A stretch of DNA of 64,000 nt from UBA7236 sp964463165 (GTDB taxonomy: Bacteria; Bacteroidota; Bacteroidia; Chitinophagales; BACL12), in assembly GCA_964463165.1 (NCBI GenBank), contig CAYXBK010000001.1:62001-126000 (forward strand). Direction: 5' to 3'. This document shows positions 1 through 8,019 of the stretch, piece by piece. The first letter of the stretch is position 1; each line of letters starts with the position of its first letter. The notes beneath the pieces were generated by a model, which worked only from the letters and a program-made list of their open reading frames with translations, was not told the origin of the DNA and ran no database searches. The translations under genes were made by a program, and so were the position numbers.

Positions 1-235
1 ATACTTCATTGTCGGGCAGTCCGTCGGCAGTTGTAAATTGTTTATAATGATAACCGTCGAAACGCACAAGGCCGTTGTCAGTACCAAACCAGATAAATCC
101 GGTTGCATCTTCAACAGCTGTATAAATGGTTGAACCCGGCAACCCGTCGGCGATTGTAAAATGCCTGTAGTTAAAGTCCTGGGTGAACCCGCACCTGCAG
201 AGGAAAAATAAAAGGAGAGAGAGAAAGAATCTCAT
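1..235 (-). CDS. Two-component-regulator propeller protein, N-terminal fragment
   Basis: The ATG lies at 233-235 and the frame runs off the left edge, so only the first 78 residues are present. They show a hydrophobic signal peptide (MRFFLSLLLFFLCRCGF) followed by two propeller-blade motifs, one reading FIWFGTDNGLVRFDG, which is the hallmark of Reg_prop blades. The family usually carries 10-14 such blades and then a Y_Y_Y domain with a histidine kinase or DNA-binding output, but none of that is visible here. It is probably periplasmic at its N-terminus. Its function beyond the propeller fold cannot be told from this fragment. Confidence 0.8.
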   Translation of the reverse strand, partial: MRFFLSLLLFFLCRCGFTQDFNYRHFTIADGLPGSTIYTAVEDATGFIWFGTDNGLVRFDGYHYKQFTTADGLPDNEV

Positions 236-326
236 AATAAAAAGCCGCAGATATTTTCAATTCACCGGGACTGTAAATTAAAAATAAAAGGATGCGGAAA
301 GATTGTGTTTTTAGTGATGATATAAA

Positions 327-851
327 TTAATCACAAATAATTTCATGGTGATCTATAGCGGGATCAAACATATTGCCGTTCCATTGATTTGCAAAAAGGC
401 AATCTGTGCAATCAATTCCTTCGTATTCAACTGTATTATAATTCAGACTGTAAATAGTACTTTCGAGTGTTTGTTCAGCGCCGTTGATAAAGATTGAAAA
501 TGTAACATTGAAAACACCCGTTTGCTGAGTGCCGTCCACCACGCCATCCCAGGAGGATGTTACTTCGAATCCTTCAGCAACTGTTGTCCCGGCTTCATTT
601 TGAATAACAAGATGCGGACTTTCAACAAGTGCGGTACCCGCATTATCAAAAATGATCATAAATAAATCATTATGCCCGTCACCATTTGGTGTAAAAACAT
701 TCGGTATCGCCATCATAACGGAATCGATCGTGAGCGATGTTGCCGGAAAATCGCAGGAAGTAATTCCCCCATTCGGTAATTCCTTTTTCTTACATGCGGC
801 AATAATGCAGGTAAGGCTAATGATTGCCGCGATTGGTAACGATTGTTTCAT
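327..851 (-). CDS. Lipoprotein with gliding-motility-associated (CHU_C-like) domain
   Basis: 174 residues. The N-terminus is a lipoprotein signal with lipobox IIAAC and Cys20, followed by KKK. From about residue 50 the NVFTPNGDGHNDLF motif opens a gliding-motility-associated C-terminal domain, also called the T9SS type B sorting domain, and the later SWDGVVDG motif fits it. Unusually, about 20 residues including a CxxC (DCTDC) follow the domain, and the whole protein is lipid-anchored rather than a large exported polypeptide. It may be a surface lipoprotein that uses the fold structurally. Function unknown. Confidence 0.75.
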   Translation of the reverse strand: MKQSLPIAAIISLTCIIAACKKKELPNGGITSCDFPATSLTIDSVMMAIPNVFTPNGDGHNDLFMIIFDNAGTALVESPHLVIQNEAGTTVAEGFEVTSSWDGVVDGTQQTGVFNVTFSIFINGAEQTLESTIYSLNYNTVEYEGIDCTDCLFANQWNGNMFDPAIDHHEIICD

Positions 852-1029
852 TCTCAGGTTTTTATTTAAAGCGCTCTTATGCTGACAAGGTTAAAGCTAA
901 GAAATTTTTTAACACCAAAACAAATACTTCAGGGGGCGTTCTGCTCGGGACACAAACAGAATTTTGGGATTTGTGATGACACAAAAGCAGTTTCCGGATT
1001 TGCGGATCAGGATTTTTCGAGATTCGTTT

Positions 1030-1249
1030 TCAATTCACCGGGGTTCTGCTGCAGATTTTTCCTAGTGTTTTCGATAAATCACAGGTGGGCTGTTTCGGCC
1101 TTACGGCAATTATTTTTTTTGTGATGGAAAATGTTTTGGATAGAAATGCGGAAGCAATAAATATCAATAAAATAATTCCGCCGATAAGTACGAGGATCGT
1201 GAATAAGGGGCAGTTTGTTTTTGAGAGAATTTTCAAACATATCATGCAT
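1030..1249 (-). other. Possible small membrane protein with a frameshift
   Basis: The gap 852-1302 has no clear gene. On the minus strand an ATG at 1249 opens a hydrophilic start (MHDMFENSLKNKLP). An overlapping frame supplies a single transmembrane segment (FTILVLIGGIILLIFIASAF) and a basic tail ending at 1030. Joining them needs one frame change near the C-run around 1208-1212. The joined product would look like a normal short single-pass membrane protein; neither frame alone does. It would start just after the peroxiredoxin terminator. It could be chance or a sequencing error. No family recognised. Confidence 0.25.
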
Positions 1250-1253
1250 TTAT

Positions 1254-1291
1254 AAAAAAAGCCTGAATCCATTTTGACGCAGGCTTTTTTT
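1254..1291 (-). terminator. Rho-independent terminator after the peroxiredoxin gene
   Basis: A hairpin with arms AAAAAAAGCCTG (1254-1265) and CAGGCTTTTTTT (1280-1291) lies 11 bases past the peroxiredoxin stop codon. T-runs flank both sides, so it could work in both directions. Confidence 0.8.
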
Positions 1292-1302
1292 ATTTGCATT
1301 GT

Positions 1303-1941
1303 TTAATTCAGATTTGGCTGAGGTGTAATACGCAGATATGGCTTAACTGTTTTGTATCCTTTTGGAAATTTTTTATCCGCCTCTTCATTACTTACAGCAG
1401 GAACAATAATACAATCTTCGCCATTTTGCCAATTCACAGGAGTGGCCACACTGTATTGTGCCGTTAATTGCAATGAATCGATCACTCTGAGCAATTCTAT
1501 AAAATTACGACCGGTTGATGCAGGATATGTAATTGATAATTTTAATTTTTTATCAGGCCCGATCACAAAAACCGAACGCACAGTTGAATTATCAGAAGCA
1601 TTCGGATGAAGCATATCATATAATGTTGCAATTTCTTTTTCCGGATCTGCAATCATAGGAAAATTCACTTCCGTATGTTGTGTTTCATTAATATCCGGAA
1701 TCCATTTTTTATGCGAGTCCATCGGATCAACACTCAATGCAATCACTTTTACATTTCGTTTTTCGAATTCGTGTTTGATGCTCGCCATATAACCGAGCTC
1801 CGTTGTGCACACCGGTGTAAAATCTTTCGGGTGTGAAAAAAATACTGCCCAACCATCGCCCATCCAATCATAAAAATTGATGATGCCTTCGGTTGTGTCT
1901 GCTGTGAAATTGGGGACAATGTCTCCGAGTCTGAATGCCAT
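1303..1941 (-). CDS. 1-Cys (Prx6-type) peroxiredoxin
   Basis: 212 residues, the usual length of the Prx6 subfamily of AhpC/TSA thiol peroxidases, which reduce hydroperoxides in the cytoplasm. The active-site motif is FTPVCTTE with peroxidatic Cys45, preceded by SHPKD. The long C-terminal region with NWQNGEDCIIVP and FPKGYKTVKPYLR is typical of Prx6-like proteins. ATG start at 1941; no signal peptide. It is the last gene of a minus-strand run behind the mla genes and DUF983 but has a 101-bp gap of its own and a strong terminator, so it is probably a separate unit. Confidence 0.93.
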   Translation of the reverse strand: MAFRLGDIVPNFTADTTEGIINFYDWMGDGWAVFFSHPKDFTPVCTTELGYMASIKHEFEKRNVKVIALSVDPMDSHKKWIPDINETQHTEVNFPMIADPEKEIATLYDMLHPNASDNSTVRSVFVIGPDKKLKLSITYPASTGRNFIELLRVIDSLQLTAQYSVATPVNWQNGEDCIIVPAVSNEEADKKFPKGYKTVKPYLRITPQPNLN

Positions 1942-2042
1942 AATTGTTAGTTTTTGATTTAAACGCTAAAATAAATTGAAAAGATTAAATCATCTATTCG
2001 TTTAATTTATTTTTACATTGATGGGCAGAACACCGGAAATGA

Positions 2043-2435
2043 TCATTTACGATTTCGATACTGCGGGTCAAATTTTACAAAATTGCTTATCAGAATCGCT
2101 CGGCCAAATCGCATAATAAAAGGTTGGAGGGAGAGCAGAATAATGGCTGTAATAATAAGCAGCCAAATACCGGAAATATGCAGCCAGACATTAAATATTA
2201 AAATATTAATTGCAGCTATTACAATTACAACCGGATAGCTCGTCCATAAAGCAGCTGAATAAAAACCGGTTTCAAAAATAAAATCCTGTTTGCAGACGGG
2301 ACATTTTCGAGGCATAGATAACATTGTATTCAACCTGAACGGATTTTTATGGATAAATAAATCTCCCTGCTGGCATCGCGGGCATTTCAAGTGAACGATA
2401 CTGTATAATGCTGTTTCCTTTTTGATGACAGGCAT
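2043..2435 (-). CDS. DUF983 family membrane protein
   Basis: 130 residues. Two CxxC pairs (CPRCQQGD near residue 19 and CPVC near 45) suggest a zinc ribbon, followed by two transmembrane helices (about 60-82 and 86-108). This zinc-ribbon plus two-helix layout is the DUF983 family, common in Bacteroidota and alphaproteobacteria and sometimes linked to cytochrome oxidase gene sets; here its neighbours are mla genes instead. It starts 59 bases after mlaD and could be co-transcribed with it. Function unknown. Confidence 0.8.
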   Translation of the reverse strand: MPVIKKETALYSIVHLKCPRCQQGDLFIHKNPFRLNTMLSMPRKCPVCKQDFIFETGFYSAALWTSYPVVIVIAAINILIFNVWLHISGIWLLIITAIILLSLQPFIMRFGRAILISNFVKFDPQYRNRK

Positions 2436-2494
2436 AGAAGATCATCAAAGGTAATCCATGCAAATAAAACCGGAAGAAATAAGGCCGAATATTT

Positions 2495-3475
2495 TTATTT
2501 ATTCGAATCTGCTTCTTCCTTATCTTTCTTTTTGAAAAAGCCCCTGAATAAGAAATTATGCTGCAGCGCTTCCATGCTTTCATTTAATTTGGCAGTGCTG
2601 CTTTCGAGTTGAGAGATCGATGTTTTTAAACTTTCCGCTGCCTTTTCATCGTTCAGCAAAACACCGATGGGTGAATTTGTATCCGTATTTATTCCCTCCG
2701 AAGTTTGTTTGAGATCTGAAGCAATACTTATCACGGTTTCACTTACTTTATTTAAATTGTTTACTGCTTGCTGCATTCCGTAAAAAACGGATGTATCGTT
2801 TGCGATATCATATGCAAGTCCGCCTTCTGAATTCAATTGGTTCGCATAATCGTTTATCGTATTTGTCAGTTGAATTGTATTCGCAGTTGCTTTTTGCAGA
2901 TTGCGTGAAGCAAGCTCAAGATTTTTATATAAATCATCGCCGGAAATCAACTTTCCGACTGTGCCGTCGCCTGCTGCAATTTGAGATGCAATATTTCTGA
3001 AATCAGTGGTGATGGCGAGTAAATTTTTATTATTCTCCTGCAGCATATCCAGCATATCGTCTGTGCTTGTTGTTTTTTCATAGGCAAGATGATCGCCCGA
3101 ATCGATATGTCCTGCTGTTAATGTGCCGCCGTAGATCACAATTATTTTGCTGCCGATCAGGCCGTCGGAACTAATCTTTGCTTTCGCATCTTTTGGAATA
3201 AATTCAATTGATTTTTCTTCGATCTTCATTTTCACTTCCACATTTGCATTCGGAAGAAATTTCATTTCTTTAACGGTCCCAACTTTCACACCCGAAACCC
3301 AGACATTCGCACCCGGTTGCAATCCGCTTACTTCATCAAATATCGTAACGATCTCGATGGATTTCGTGAAAAATTTATTGATATTTCCGATGGCAAGTAT
3401 GCCGGATGCGAAAAATACCAAACCGATAAAAATGAAAATACCTAATTTGATTCCACGTTTTTTTTCTTCTTCCAT
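2495..3475 (-). CDS. mlaD: MCE-domain lipid-transport protein MlaD
   Basis: 326 residues. A single N-terminal transmembrane helix (about 11-30) is followed by one MCE domain (about 38-115) with the characteristic GLQPGANVWVSGVKVGTV segment. The remaining 200 residues are predicted mostly helical, with repeated Asn/Gln/Leu patterns suiting a coiled coil or tunnel extension, and end in a Lys/Glu/Asp-rich tail. MlaD-type proteins form a periplasmic ring on the MlaFE transporter and carry phospholipids between membranes. The start lies 3 bases after the mlaF stop, so translation is probably coupled. The C-terminal extension is longer than in the E. coli protein (about 180 residues in total), as is usual in Bacteroidota. 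Confidence 0.9.
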   Translation of the reverse strand: MEEEKKRGIKLGIFIFIGLVFFASGILAIGNINKFFTKSIEIVTIFDEVSGLQPGANVWVSGVKVGTVKEMKFLPNANVEVKMKIEEKSIEFIPKDAKAKISSDGLIGSKIIVIYGGTLTAGHIDSGDHLAYEKTTSTDDMLDMLQENNKNLLAITTDFRNIASQIAAGDGTVGKLISGDDLYKNLELASRNLQKATANTIQLTNTINDYANQLNSEGGLAYDIANDTSVFYGMQQAVNNLNKVSETVISIASDLKQTSEGINTDTNSPIGVLLNDEKAAESLKTSISQLESSTAKLNESMEALQHNFLFRGFFKKKDKEEADSNK

Positions 3476-3478
3476 AAT

Positions 3479-4249
3479 TCAGTCTATAAAATTATAATCA
3501 AAAAATTGTTTTGCGATCTTGTCATCTTTTTCAAACACATCTTCAAATGATCCCTGTTCAATAAATTTCCCATCATATAATAATGCAATTCTCGTGCTTG
3601 TCATTTTGGCACAGGTAAGATCATGTGTAATTACAATTGCGCTTGCATTATACCTTTCCTGCACTTCGGTGATCAGTTTGTTGATTTCCACACAAGTAAT
3701 CGGATCAAGGCCTGATGTGGGTTCGTCGTACAACATGAGCTCCGGTTTTAATATGAGTGTGCGAGCGATCCCGATGCGTTTGCGCTGGCCTCCGGATAAT
3801 TCGGAAGGCATTTGCCTGCTCGTATCCCGCAATCCGACGGCATCCAATACTTCATCTACTTTTTGTGAAATTTCTGCCGTCGACATTTTAGGTGAATTGC
3901 GCAAAAGTGGAAATTCAATATTTTGTTTCACAGTCATGCTGTCGTATAATGCGCTGTTCTGAAATGAAAATCCGATTTTTAATCGCAGGGCCCGCAATTC
4001 TTTTTCTGAAAGTTTTGCTACTTCCTGTCCCATCACAATTAATTTTCCTGCATCCGGTTTCAATAATCCTGCTATGAGTTTGATCAGAACCGATTTACCG
4101 GTGCCCGATCTTCCCAGAACAGCCAGATTTTCACCTTTATATAATCTGAGATCAATTCCGTTGAGCACATGTAAATCACCAAATGATTTATACAGATCTT
4201 CAATAAGGATCACTTCTTCTACGGGCATATTTTTATTTATTTCCGCCAT
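3479..4249 (-). CDS. mlaF: ABC transporter ATPase MlaF
   Basis: 256 residues from the ATG at 4249. A TTG 12 bases upstream would extend the frame into mlaE, and I reject it. Walker A is GRSGTGKS, the signature is LSGGQRKRIGIA, Walker B is LMLYDEPTSGLDP and the H-loop is VITHD. SGGQRKRIG and the C-terminal EDVFE region suit the MlaF/Ttg2A branch, which powers lipid movement with MlaE and MlaD at the inner membrane. It begins about 4 bases after the mlaE stop and ends 3 bases before mlaD: a tight three-gene operon. Confidence 0.93.
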   Translation of the reverse strand: MAEINKNMPVEEVILIEDLYKSFGDLHVLNGIDLRLYKGENLAVLGRSGTGKSVLIKLIAGLLKPDAGKLIVMGQEVAKLSEKELRALRLKIGFSFQNSALYDSMTVKQNIEFPLLRNSPKMSTAEISQKVDEVLDAVGLRDTSRQMPSELSGGQRKRIGIARTLILKPELMLYDEPTSGLDPITCVEINKLITEVQERYNASAIVITHDLTCAKMTSTRIALLYDGKFIEQGSFEDVFEKDDKIAKQFFDYNFID

Positions 4250-4253
4250 ATGA

Positions 4254-5045
4254 TTATGCAAGTCTTATCCATGTGCTGAGTTGAACAATAATTATTTCTT
4301 CAACAAAAATTAAAAACATCGACACAACCACAGCCATATTTGCTGCTTTACCAACACCTTCAGTTCCTCTTGTGGCATTGTACCCTTTATAACAACCAAC
4401 AAGCCCGATTGTTAATCCGTACATGATCGATTTAAATAAGCCGGTGAATACATCCAAAAATGAAATGGGAGAAAATGCTTCCTGAAAATAGGAGATGAAA
4501 CTTGTATTTTCTCCGGTGTGCACATTAAAATAAGATCCCATTAATCCTATAAATGCAAAATACATCATGAGGATCGGAATCATACACGTAGTAGCAATTA
4601 CGCGGGTTACAACGAGATATTTAAATGCATTCACACCCGACACATCAATTGCATCAATTTGTTCCGTAACACGCATGGATCCCAATTCAGCACCGATATT
4701 CGAGCCGATCTTTCCTGCAGAAATAAGTGATGTGATCAATGGGGCAAGTGCCCGGATCAATGCAATTGCAATTAATGAAGGCAACCACGAAACTGCACCC
4801 AGTTCAATTAACGATGGCCGTGACTGTTTTGTAAATACAATTCCAGTTACAAATCCGGTTAAGGTAATTAAGGGTAAAGATTTAATTCCGATCATGAAGC
4901 ATTGGCGTTTGATCTCAGAAAATTCAAACGGCTGTTTAAATACTTCTCTGAAAAAACGTTTGATAAATTGAAATGCCTCGTAGATACCAAAAAAAAATGA
5001 ATCCGGCTTTTTACCCAATACTTTTTCACTTTTTATTTTTGTCAT
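4254..5045 (-). CDS. mlaE: MlaE family ABC transporter permease
   Basis: 263 residues from ATG 5045. An in-frame ATG at 5111 would add 22 residues, but those codons lie inside a terminator-like hairpin (5061-5091) and have no family counterpart, so the shorter form is preferred. The protein has the MlaE/YrbE core: a long amphipathic N-terminal helix, then VTGIVFTKQ, RALAPLITSLISAGKIGSNIGAELGSM with the conserved AELG, and RVTEQIDAIDVSG. Five to six membrane segments are visible. It is the first gene of mlaE-mlaF-mlaD. Confidence 0.92.
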   Translation of the reverse strand: MTKIKSEKVLGKKPDSFFFGIYEAFQFIKRFFREVFKQPFEFSEIKRQCFMIGIKSLPLITLTGFVTGIVFTKQSRPSLIELGAVSWLPSLIAIALIRALAPLITSLISAGKIGSNIGAELGSMRVTEQIDAIDVSGVNAFKYLVVTRVIATTCMIPILMMYFAFIGLMGSYFNVHTGENTSFISYFQEAFSPISFLDVFTGLFKSIMYGLTIGLVGCYKGYNATRGTEGVGKAANMAVVVSMFLIFVEEIIIVQLSTWIRLA

Positions 5046-5060
5046 AAATCTGTATAAATT

Positions 5061-5091
5061 AAATGAGGCCACCGGATCGGCAGCCTCATTT
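5061..5091 (-). terminator. Terminator-like hairpin between a T9SS gene and mlaE
   Basis: Arms AAATGAGGC (5061-5069) and GCCTCATTT (5083-5091) form a perfect 9-bp stem. It lies 22 bases past the stop of the upstream minus-strand gene (5113) and just before the chosen mlaE start at 5045, so it probably separates the two transcripts. Confidence 0.6.
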
Positions 5092-5112
5092 TTACAATCA
5101 TCACAGCTCAAC

Positions 5113-6552
5113 TTATTTACTTATTGATAAAGGGGTTGTGTAAAGTTGATCGTTGATATTTACTTTAATGAAATAGATGCCTGCCGGTATTGTAAAGATA
5201 TTCAATTGACCGTTCAAATATCCGTTTGTTAAATTTAATTCCTGACTTGTAACTGTCTGGCCATTTATATTTACAAGTGTGGCAATTACTGTTCCTGAAA
5301 AATCCGATTCAACCTGTGCAGTGATTGTAACATTGTTTTTTGCCGGATTCGGGAAAACACTGAGGTTTTTTTCCTCAATTTCTCCTGCTTTGCAGGAATT
5401 GATTATCGTTACCGTATCAGTTATTCTCATACAACCATAATAGGTGGTTATCATGCAGTAATAGTCTCCGGTTTCTGTAGCCAGTATTTTATAGAAATTT
5501 TCAAACAGCATTGGTTCTCCGTCTTTATACCACTGCCAGGTATATGTATCGCCGTAACTCACTTTTAATTTTATTGAGTCATCAAAGCAAAGATCCGTTC
5601 CTTCGGGCCAGTAAATATTTGCAAACGGATTGTCGTATACTGCAACGGCTTGTACTTCTGAAGTATCTGAACATTCACCATCGGTAACCAGCACCTGATA
5701 ATAACCCGGTTTTTCGGTATAAATGGTTGAATCTGTTTCTCCAGGAATAATATATCCGTTTTTATACCATTGATATTCGCCATATCCTGCCGGAGCATGT
5801 AATGTAATAAATTCATGTCTGCATAAACTGATAATTCCTGTTGGTGTAATTGATGCAGAAACTTCAGAAGCAATTCCATCACAATCTTCATCAATATCAT
5901 TGCATATTTCCGTAGCACCCGGATGAATATCAGGATTTGTATCATCGCAGTCAATATAAATTCCATAGCCGTCGCCGTCTTCATCGATCAGCTCAACTTC
6001 ACCGCCGATTAAAATATTTGTGATATTTAATCTGCCGGTAGTATCCAGTGCGCCATAACCTGAAATACGGATATAAATTAATTGATCAGAACTGAAATCA
6101 GGCATATCCCATGATCCTGTTATTGTGCCACCGCCGCAATCATTTATAATCGGTGTGATATCATAACCCGGATCGATCCATGTAAGTGCCGAATCAATCG
6201 AATAAGAAAATCGTGCATAAACAGGACCTTGTTCAGAAATTCTGAAATCTGCTTGTATGGTACTGATATGTACGGTTACAAACGGATCGGGAATTAACTG
6301 CAATACGACACTTGGTAATGTTGTATCGAAACCCGGTGCAGTACTGAAGCCTTTTGTATTAAAACCGATCGGACATCCGGCTTCTGCGCCTGAAGCCCCA
6401 CCACCGCGTAAAAGGCGTATGGCAGTTACATTTGGATTAACATATGCGGCTCCGCCATATGGGTCGTTGGTGTAGCTGTAAAGCTGCGAATATGCAGTCT
6501 GAATGGAAATGGTCATCACTAAATATAGTACGACGTGTAAAGTTTTTCTCAT
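5113..6552 (-). CDS. T9SS-secreted protein with MopE-type metal-binding motif and Ig-like domains
   Basis: 479 residues. Signal peptide 1-22 ends in TAYSQ. A beta-rich N-terminal region of about 190 residues is followed by one Asp/Cys-rich MopE-type putative metal-binding motif (DEDGDGYGIYIDCDD, then GATEICND and DEDCDG, about 192-225). Two Ig-like repeats with the sequence YQWYKNG / WQWYKDG follow, and a T9SS type A sorting domain (FPNPAKNNVTI to the end, finishing PLSISK). It is therefore exported across the outer membrane and attached or released there. The specific ligand is unknown. It lies 70 bases after the next cargo gene and may be co-transcribed with it. Confidence 0.82.
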   Translation of the reverse strand: MRKTLHVVLYLVMTISIQTAYSQLYSYTNDPYGGAAYVNPNVTAIRLLRGGGASGAEAGCPIGFNTKGFSTAPGFDTTLPSVVLQLIPDPFVTVHISTIQADFRISEQGPVYARFSYSIDSALTWIDPGYDITPIINDCGGGTITGSWDMPDFSSDQLIYIRISGYGALDTTGRLNITNILIGGEVELIDEDGDGYGIYIDCDDTNPDIHPGATEICNDIDEDCDGIASEVSASITPTGIISLCRHEFITLHAPAGYGEYQWYKNGYIIPGETDSTIYTEKPGYYQVLVTDGECSDTSEVQAVAVYDNPFANIYWPEGTDLCFDDSIKLKVSYGDTYTWQWYKDGEPMLFENFYKILATETGDYYCMITTYYGCMRITDTVTIINSCKAGEIEEKNLSVFPNPAKNNVTITAQVESDFSGTVIATLVNINGQTVTSQELNLTNGYLNGQLNIFTIPAGIYFIKVNINDQLYTTPLSISK

Positions 6553-6622
6553 AATTTAAGTCTTAATTGAAAATGATTAAATAAAAATTTTAATTTTTTG
6601 TGTATGTAAACAGAAACAGCAG

Positions 6623-7747
6623 TTAACGGATGATCTGAAAAGGGTAGGTTGAAATGTTTTCCGCATTTACGAGCGACAAATAATACATACCTGCCGGTAA
6701 ATTTCTGATGTTGATTTGTAGTGCATTCGCATTTGAAAGTTTTTGATCAGGTAATACTTTATTTTGAAACTGATCCATCACACGCACAGAAGAAAAATTG
6801 GAAATTTCCGGAAATGCTATCTGAATGAAATCTCCTGAAGATGGATTCGGGTAAATTTTTACCGGAGGAATCATTTGATTTGATTCCACAAATATGGCCT
6901 GCGAATAATCAGCCGAATTATCAAAGTCGACGGATTTTAAACGATAATATGCACCATATGAAAAATGATCATCAGTAAATTGATAAAAATGACTTGCGGT
7001 TGAAGTGCCGTTTGCCGAAATTAAACCGATCGAATCGAAACTCATTCCGCTGTTCAGGCTTTTTTCAATCTGGAAATAACTGCAATTGGTTTCACTGTAT
7101 GTTTCCCATTCTAAATTTACAGTGCCTGATTCCGTAACAATGCCGTTAAATGAAACAAGTTCAACCGGCAACATAACGGATGGAATGATTTTGACATTAT
7201 CCAGCCAGCTTGTTTCAGTTGTAATGGAAGAATAATCGCCTCTTATTTTAATATAATATACATTGGATAAATAGGAAATCATATCGGCATAAGTTACGGC
7301 TGCACCTGCAAGCGTATTGTATTTCCATCCTGCTTCCGATAATAAAACGGTATAGGAGGTCCAGGTTGTACCGGGATTAAACGGGGTGCTGTAAACAATT
7401 TTAGATCCGTCGGCTTTGCAGATGATCACATCGGGTTCATTTGTTTGTGATGTATTGGAATTCTGCTTTAAATCAAAATTCAGATAATAACTGTAGTATG
7501 CAGACATATCCGTATTATAAATTGACGAACTATTGTAATACCAGGTGCCGGATCCATTGTCCGTTCCTTTAAAGCACCCATAAGGATTTCCGTTGATCGC
7601 CACCCAATTTGCGGCAGGAGCGGGGCCCACCCCTTCGCATGCTGCAGTCCACCCTTCATCTCCAATTGTAAACGTATTGGAAGGCTGGGAAAAAGAAGAA
7701 TTCAAAAAGGATAAAAGGGAAAAAATAAATAAGTAGAGTTTCTTCAT
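6623..7747 (-). CDS. T9SS-secreted protein, laminin-B-like N-terminal domain
   Basis: 374 residues with a signal peptide (about 1-20, ending NSSFSQ). Residues 22-190 contain GDEGW near the start, a DVIICKADG strand, TTWTSYTVLLSEAGW and a closing WLDNVKI strand; this order resembles the laminin B (domain IV) jelly-roll used in bacterial surface proteins. A fibronectin-like linker (LEWETYSETNCSYFQIEKS) follows, then a T9SS type A sorting domain (YPNPSSGDF to YPFQIIR). It probably binds polysaccharide or matrix. The laminin-B call is by eye. Confidence 0.75.
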   Translation of the reverse strand: MKKLYLFIFSLLSFLNSSFSQPSNTFTIGDEGWTAACEGVGPAPAANWVAINGNPYGCFKGTDNGSGTWYYNSSSIYNTDMSAYYSYYLNFDLKQNSNTSQTNEPDVIICKADGSKIVYSTPFNPGTTWTSYTVLLSEAGWKYNTLAGAAVTYADMISYLSNVYYIKIRGDYSSITTETSWLDNVKIIPSVMLPVELVSFNGIVTESGTVNLEWETYSETNCSYFQIEKSLNSGMSFDSIGLISANGTSTASHFYQFTDDHFSYGAYYRLKSVDFDNSADYSQAIFVESNQMIPPVKIYPNPSSGDFIQIAFPEISNFSSVRVMDQFQNKVLPDQKLSNANALQINIRNLPAGMYYLSLVNAENISTYPFQIIR

Positions 7748-8019
7748 ATTGTGTGTATTTAATATTGTAATACCTGATCCAAACTAATGCCTGTTCGATT
7801 TCCTTCATGAAAATTAATTCCGTTGCATCCTTCTAAAATTTCGGCAGATAAGTCAGATTGTGTGCGGCAGTAAATAAGACGAGGTAAAGATGGCGTGAGA
7901 ATGGCCTCCGTGTATTATAAAACTTTATTTATTTGTTATATGATTCATACTATTCTTCTACATGCATTATGTGAAAAATTGAGAACAACTGTGTAGGAAT
8001 TTTCACGAAAAGAAGTGAA
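7748..8019. other. Intergenic region, nothing recognised
   Basis: 272 bases between two minus-strand genes. AT-rich; no ORF, convincing hairpin or repeat seen. It should contain the promoter of the cargo gene starting at 7747. Confidence 0.5.

Noticed and set aside
4254..5111. Longer mlaE start at 5111
   Set aside because: The extra 22 codons lie in a terminator hairpin of the upstream gene and have no family counterpart; 5045 is preferred.
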